64,000 nucleotides of DNA, from NCBI RefSeq assembly GCF_000337815.1, contig NZ_AOLN01000001.1, positions 248,001 to 312,000 on the forward strand, in the 5' to 3' direction. A program made the translations under genes and the position numbers. Below, in pieces: positions 62,341 to 64,000 of the stretch. Positions within the stretch are counted from its first letter, which is position 1; every line of letters starts with the position of its first letter. The notes beneath the pieces are model-generated. The model had not been told where the DNA came from and ran no database searches. It saw only the letters and a program-made list of their open reading frames with translations. Origin of the DNA: Haloferax mucosum ATCC BAA-1512. Its GTDB lineage: Archaea; Halobacteriota; Halobacteria; Halobacteriales; Haloferacaceae.

Positions 62341-63391
62341 TCCGCGATTCACCATCGCTCGGCGCGAACTCGACAGTTTACGAAAGGAGAAAACCATCGT
62401 GTTGGCGCTGGCGATTCAGCTCTTCGTGGCGGCGTTTTCATCGTTCCTCGTCGTCGGTCTCGTCTCCCTGTACGACCCCGGCGCGGCGAGCTATCAGGTC
62501 GATGTCGCCATCGCCGGCGACGAAGACGCTGTTGACGACTTATTACGCGCCGTCGGCTCCGAATCCGGACTCAACGGACGCATCTACACGTCTCAATCCA
62601 CCGCGATGACGGCCTTCGAAGAACGGCAGGTCGATGCCGTCTTACGGGCATCGACGGGCGAAGACGGGCGCATACAGGTCGCCGCGGTCGCGCCTGATAC
62701 CGGCGTGGAGACGACCGCAGTCGTCGTTAGACTCCGTGGCGCGCTCCGCGAACTGGAACGAACCGAGCGCGCCGAGCGGAGTCCGTTCCTCTCCACCACG
62801 CCGCTTCCCGTGCCGACAGCAATCGAGTCGAGTCCGTATTTCGGCTTTACCTACACGGTGCTCGTCCCGCTTTTGTTGTTCTTGCCCGTGTTCATCTCCG
62901 GGTCGCTCGTCGTAGACTCGCTGACCGAAGAGGTCGCCCGCGGGACGCTCGAACTGCTTCGGGTTGCACCAGTGAGTTTCTCGACCGTCGTCGATGGAAA
63001 ACTCCTCGCCGCGGGCGGGTTAGCCCCGATTCAGGCGGTCGCGTGGATGTTCTTGCTCCAACTGAATGGGACCGCCATCGCCAACCTGCCGTGGCTGTTC
63101 GGAATGGTCGCCGGGCTCTCGGCTGTGGTCGTCACGCTCGGCGCGACCGTCGCAATCACGGCACCCGACCGCCGCACGTCGCAACTGCTCTACTCGCTCG
63201 GCGTGTTGCTCGTCTTCGCCGGAACGTCGCTCCTACCGCTCAACCCTGCGAACTCGGCGGCGAAGTTGGCACTCGGAACCGCAGGCGTCGGCCCGCGGGC
63301 GGCCGTTCTTGGTCTCGTCGGAGTCGGTCTCGTCGGACTCGTCGGGTTGCGAGTCGTCGTCTCCCGGGTTGACCCGAACGAACTCGGATAA
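62333..63391 (+). CDS. ABC-2 permease, second subunit
   Basis: 352 aa. Same exporter family: one helix (26-48), an extracytoplasmic domain (50-170), then helices from 180 on, with the coupling segment DSLTEEVARGTLELLRVAPV. TTG start at 62333 (overlaps the first permease by 8 bp) with AGGTGG at 62319-62324 in front. Together with the ATPase makes a heteromeric exporter, probably for a membrane-associated or peptide substrate; not identified. Confidence 0.85.
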   Translation: MGSPRFTIARRELDSLRKEKTIVLALAIQLFVAAFSSFLVVGLVSLYDPGAASYQVDVAIAGDEDAVDDLLRAVGSESGLNGRIYTSQSTAMTAFEERQVDAVLRASTGEDGRIQVAAVAPDTGVETTAVVVRLRGALRELERTERAERSPFLSTTPLPVPTAIESSPYFGFTYTVLVPLLLFLPVFISGSLVVDSLTEEVARGTLELLRVAPVSFSTVVDGKLLAAGGLAPIQAVAWMFLLQLNGTAIANLPWLFGMVAGLSAVVVTLGATVAITAPDRRTSQLLYSLGVLLVFAGTSLLPLNPANSAAKLALGTAGVGPRAAVLGLVGVGLVGLVGLRVVVSRVDPNELG

Positions 63392-63513
63392 CGGCACTCT
63401 GCGGGCGGAGATAGCTTCGTGGTTCCGACCCACGTTCTCGATTGCTTTCGCGCAGGCAACTGAGGCCGCTTGCCACCGGAACGCGTACATGTCCGGAGTC
63501 CGAGGGGCGACAT

Positions 63514-63852
63514 ATGGCACTCGGAGGAACCGCAAAGAAGCTCCAGAAGGTCGCAGAGATGGCCGAAGACGTATACAAGAAGCTCAACGAGTTGCGCGAG
63601 CAAATCGTCGAGGTCCGCGAGACGGTCACAGAGACGAAAGCGCGAGTTGACCGTCTCGAATCCGAAAACGCCGAACAGCGGGCGATTCTCGAAGCGATTG
63701 CCGAGGACCAGGGCATCGACCTCGACGCGGCCGTCGCACAGGCGCACATCACCCAAGCGGAGGACGAGTCCGAAGCCGACGCGACCGGTGACGAGTCTTC
63801 TGACGACGTGACGACCGGGACCCGCGACGAATCCACATCGGCCGACCAGTAG
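63514..63852 (+). CDS. Coiled-coil protein (DUF5798-like)
   Basis: 112 aa. Starts MALGGTAKKLQKVAEMAEDV, a long helix with heptads through LRE...ETKARVDRLESEN (30-70) and an acidic unstructured tail. Resembles DUF5798 of haloarchaea (from memory), function unknown. Start at 63514, where helix prediction begins. Confidence 0.72.
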   Translation: MALGGTAKKLQKVAEMAEDVYKKLNELREQIVEVRETVTETKARVDRLESENAEQRAILEAIAEDQGIDLDAAVAQAHITQAEDESEADATGDESSDDVTTGTRDESTSADQ

Positions 63853-63926
63853 CGTTCGGAGCCTCGATTTCTCCGCGAATTTCGAACGACGGCTCCCGCG
63901 ACGAGCGGATGGAAACGTTCAGGAAC

Positions 63927-63945
63927 GGGGGCAACATTTGCCCCC
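63927..63945 (+). promoter_or_regulatory. Perfect hairpin abutting the start of the final gene
   Basis: GGGGGCAA-CAT-TTGCCCCC, 8-bp perfect arms with a 3-nt loop, ending 2 nt before the ATG at 63948. No T run follows, so it is not an intrinsic terminator of the usual type. It may be an operator or an RNA fold that occludes the start. Confidence 0.65.
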
Positions 63946-63947
63946 GT

Positions 63948-64000
63948 ATGACCACGCACCGCGAACCGTTCGACTCGGTGCTCGACACCATCGGTGAGAC
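63948..64000 (+). CDS. Probable PLP-dependent cysteine synthase, first 17 codons
   Basis: Only MTTHREPFDSVLDTIGE is present before the window ends. The sequence DSVLDTIG(E/N)T is how cysteine synthase/OAS sulfhydrylase proteins begin (usually TIGNTPLV). Identity needs the next 100 bases. Confidence 0.55.
   Translation, partial: MTTHREPFDSVLDTIGE

Noticed and set aside
1-64000. Insertion sequences, integrases, prophage genes or replication origin
   Set aside because: No transposase DDE/Y1 motifs, no Orc1/Cdc6 gene, no ORB-like repeats and no terminal inverted repeats were found.

Overview
The window is a stretch of haloarchaeal chromosome, almost certainly Haloferax of the volcanii group. 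The evidence is high GC, very acidic proteins, TATA boxes about 25-30 bp ahead of mostly leaderless start codons, an archaeal TFB, a fructose PTS with a class II aldolase, a gluconate dehydratase, and a gene order that I recall from memory for H. volcanii (ptfB, fba, gnaD, rhomboid RhoII, men genes, pyrBI, paired glutamate dehydrogenases). No tRNA, rRNA, CRISPR array, insertion sequence, integrase or prophage gene was seen. The few visible disruptions are minisatellites and one truncated dehydrogenase.

Layout. 1-1.9 kb: end of the fructose PTS operon (ptsI, ptfB) and fba. 1.9-8.9 kb: a large multi-PAS/GAF histidine kinase, small conserved proteins, a HAD phosphatase, an 18-bp minisatellite. 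8.9-11.4 kb: an operon with a TasA/camelysin-like secreted protein, a SipW-like signal peptidase and a second protein with the same type of leader, a candidate surface-filament or matrix module. 11.9-17.3 kb: sugar and central carbon genes (gnaD, a divergent citrate synthase paralogue, an acetamidase-family enzyme, a galactokinase coupled to a MOSC protein). 17.4-22.7 kb: ferritin-like protein, HemAT-type aerotaxis transducer, rhodanese-metallo-beta-lactamase, ferredoxin, UspA. 22.9-31.1 kb: Agl23-type membrane protein, TFB, secreted nuclease, METTL5-like methyltransferase, RhoII rhomboid, RHH regulator, Mo oxidoreductase.

31.2-40.9 kb: the menaquinone cluster menF-menD, two membrane genes, menB, menA-menC. 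It is interrupted by an iron-type substrate-binding lipoprotein and a compact FAD protein behind twin DtxR-like operators. 41-47.5 kb: crotonase, ThuA protein, an SDR remnant, two very small membrane proteins, a second histidine kinase, pyrI-pyrB. 47.8-55.5 kb: two glutamate dehydrogenases around a CitE-like lyase, a MaoC hydratase, and an acyl-CoA carboxylase carboxyltransferase. 55.6-64 kb: fructose-1,6-bisphosphatase preceded by a possible coupled upstream ORF, an HhH-type protein with GDW repeats, 3-hydroxyacyl-CoA dehydrogenase, and an ABC exporter whose first permease carries a C-terminal PrsW-like intramembrane protease domain. The window ends in the first codons of a probable cysteine synthase.

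Functionally the region joins glycolysis and gluconeogenesis (ptfB, fba, fbp), gluconate entry to the semi-phosphorylative Entner-Doudoroff route, menaquinone synthesis, pyrimidine synthesis and glutamate/acyl-CoA metabolism. Most of it reads as core genome. The most unusual items are the PrsW-ABC permease fusion, the SipW/TasA-like module, the twin metal-regulator operators inside the men cluster, the upstream ORF at fbp, and the citrate synthase paralogue with an altered catalytic residue.
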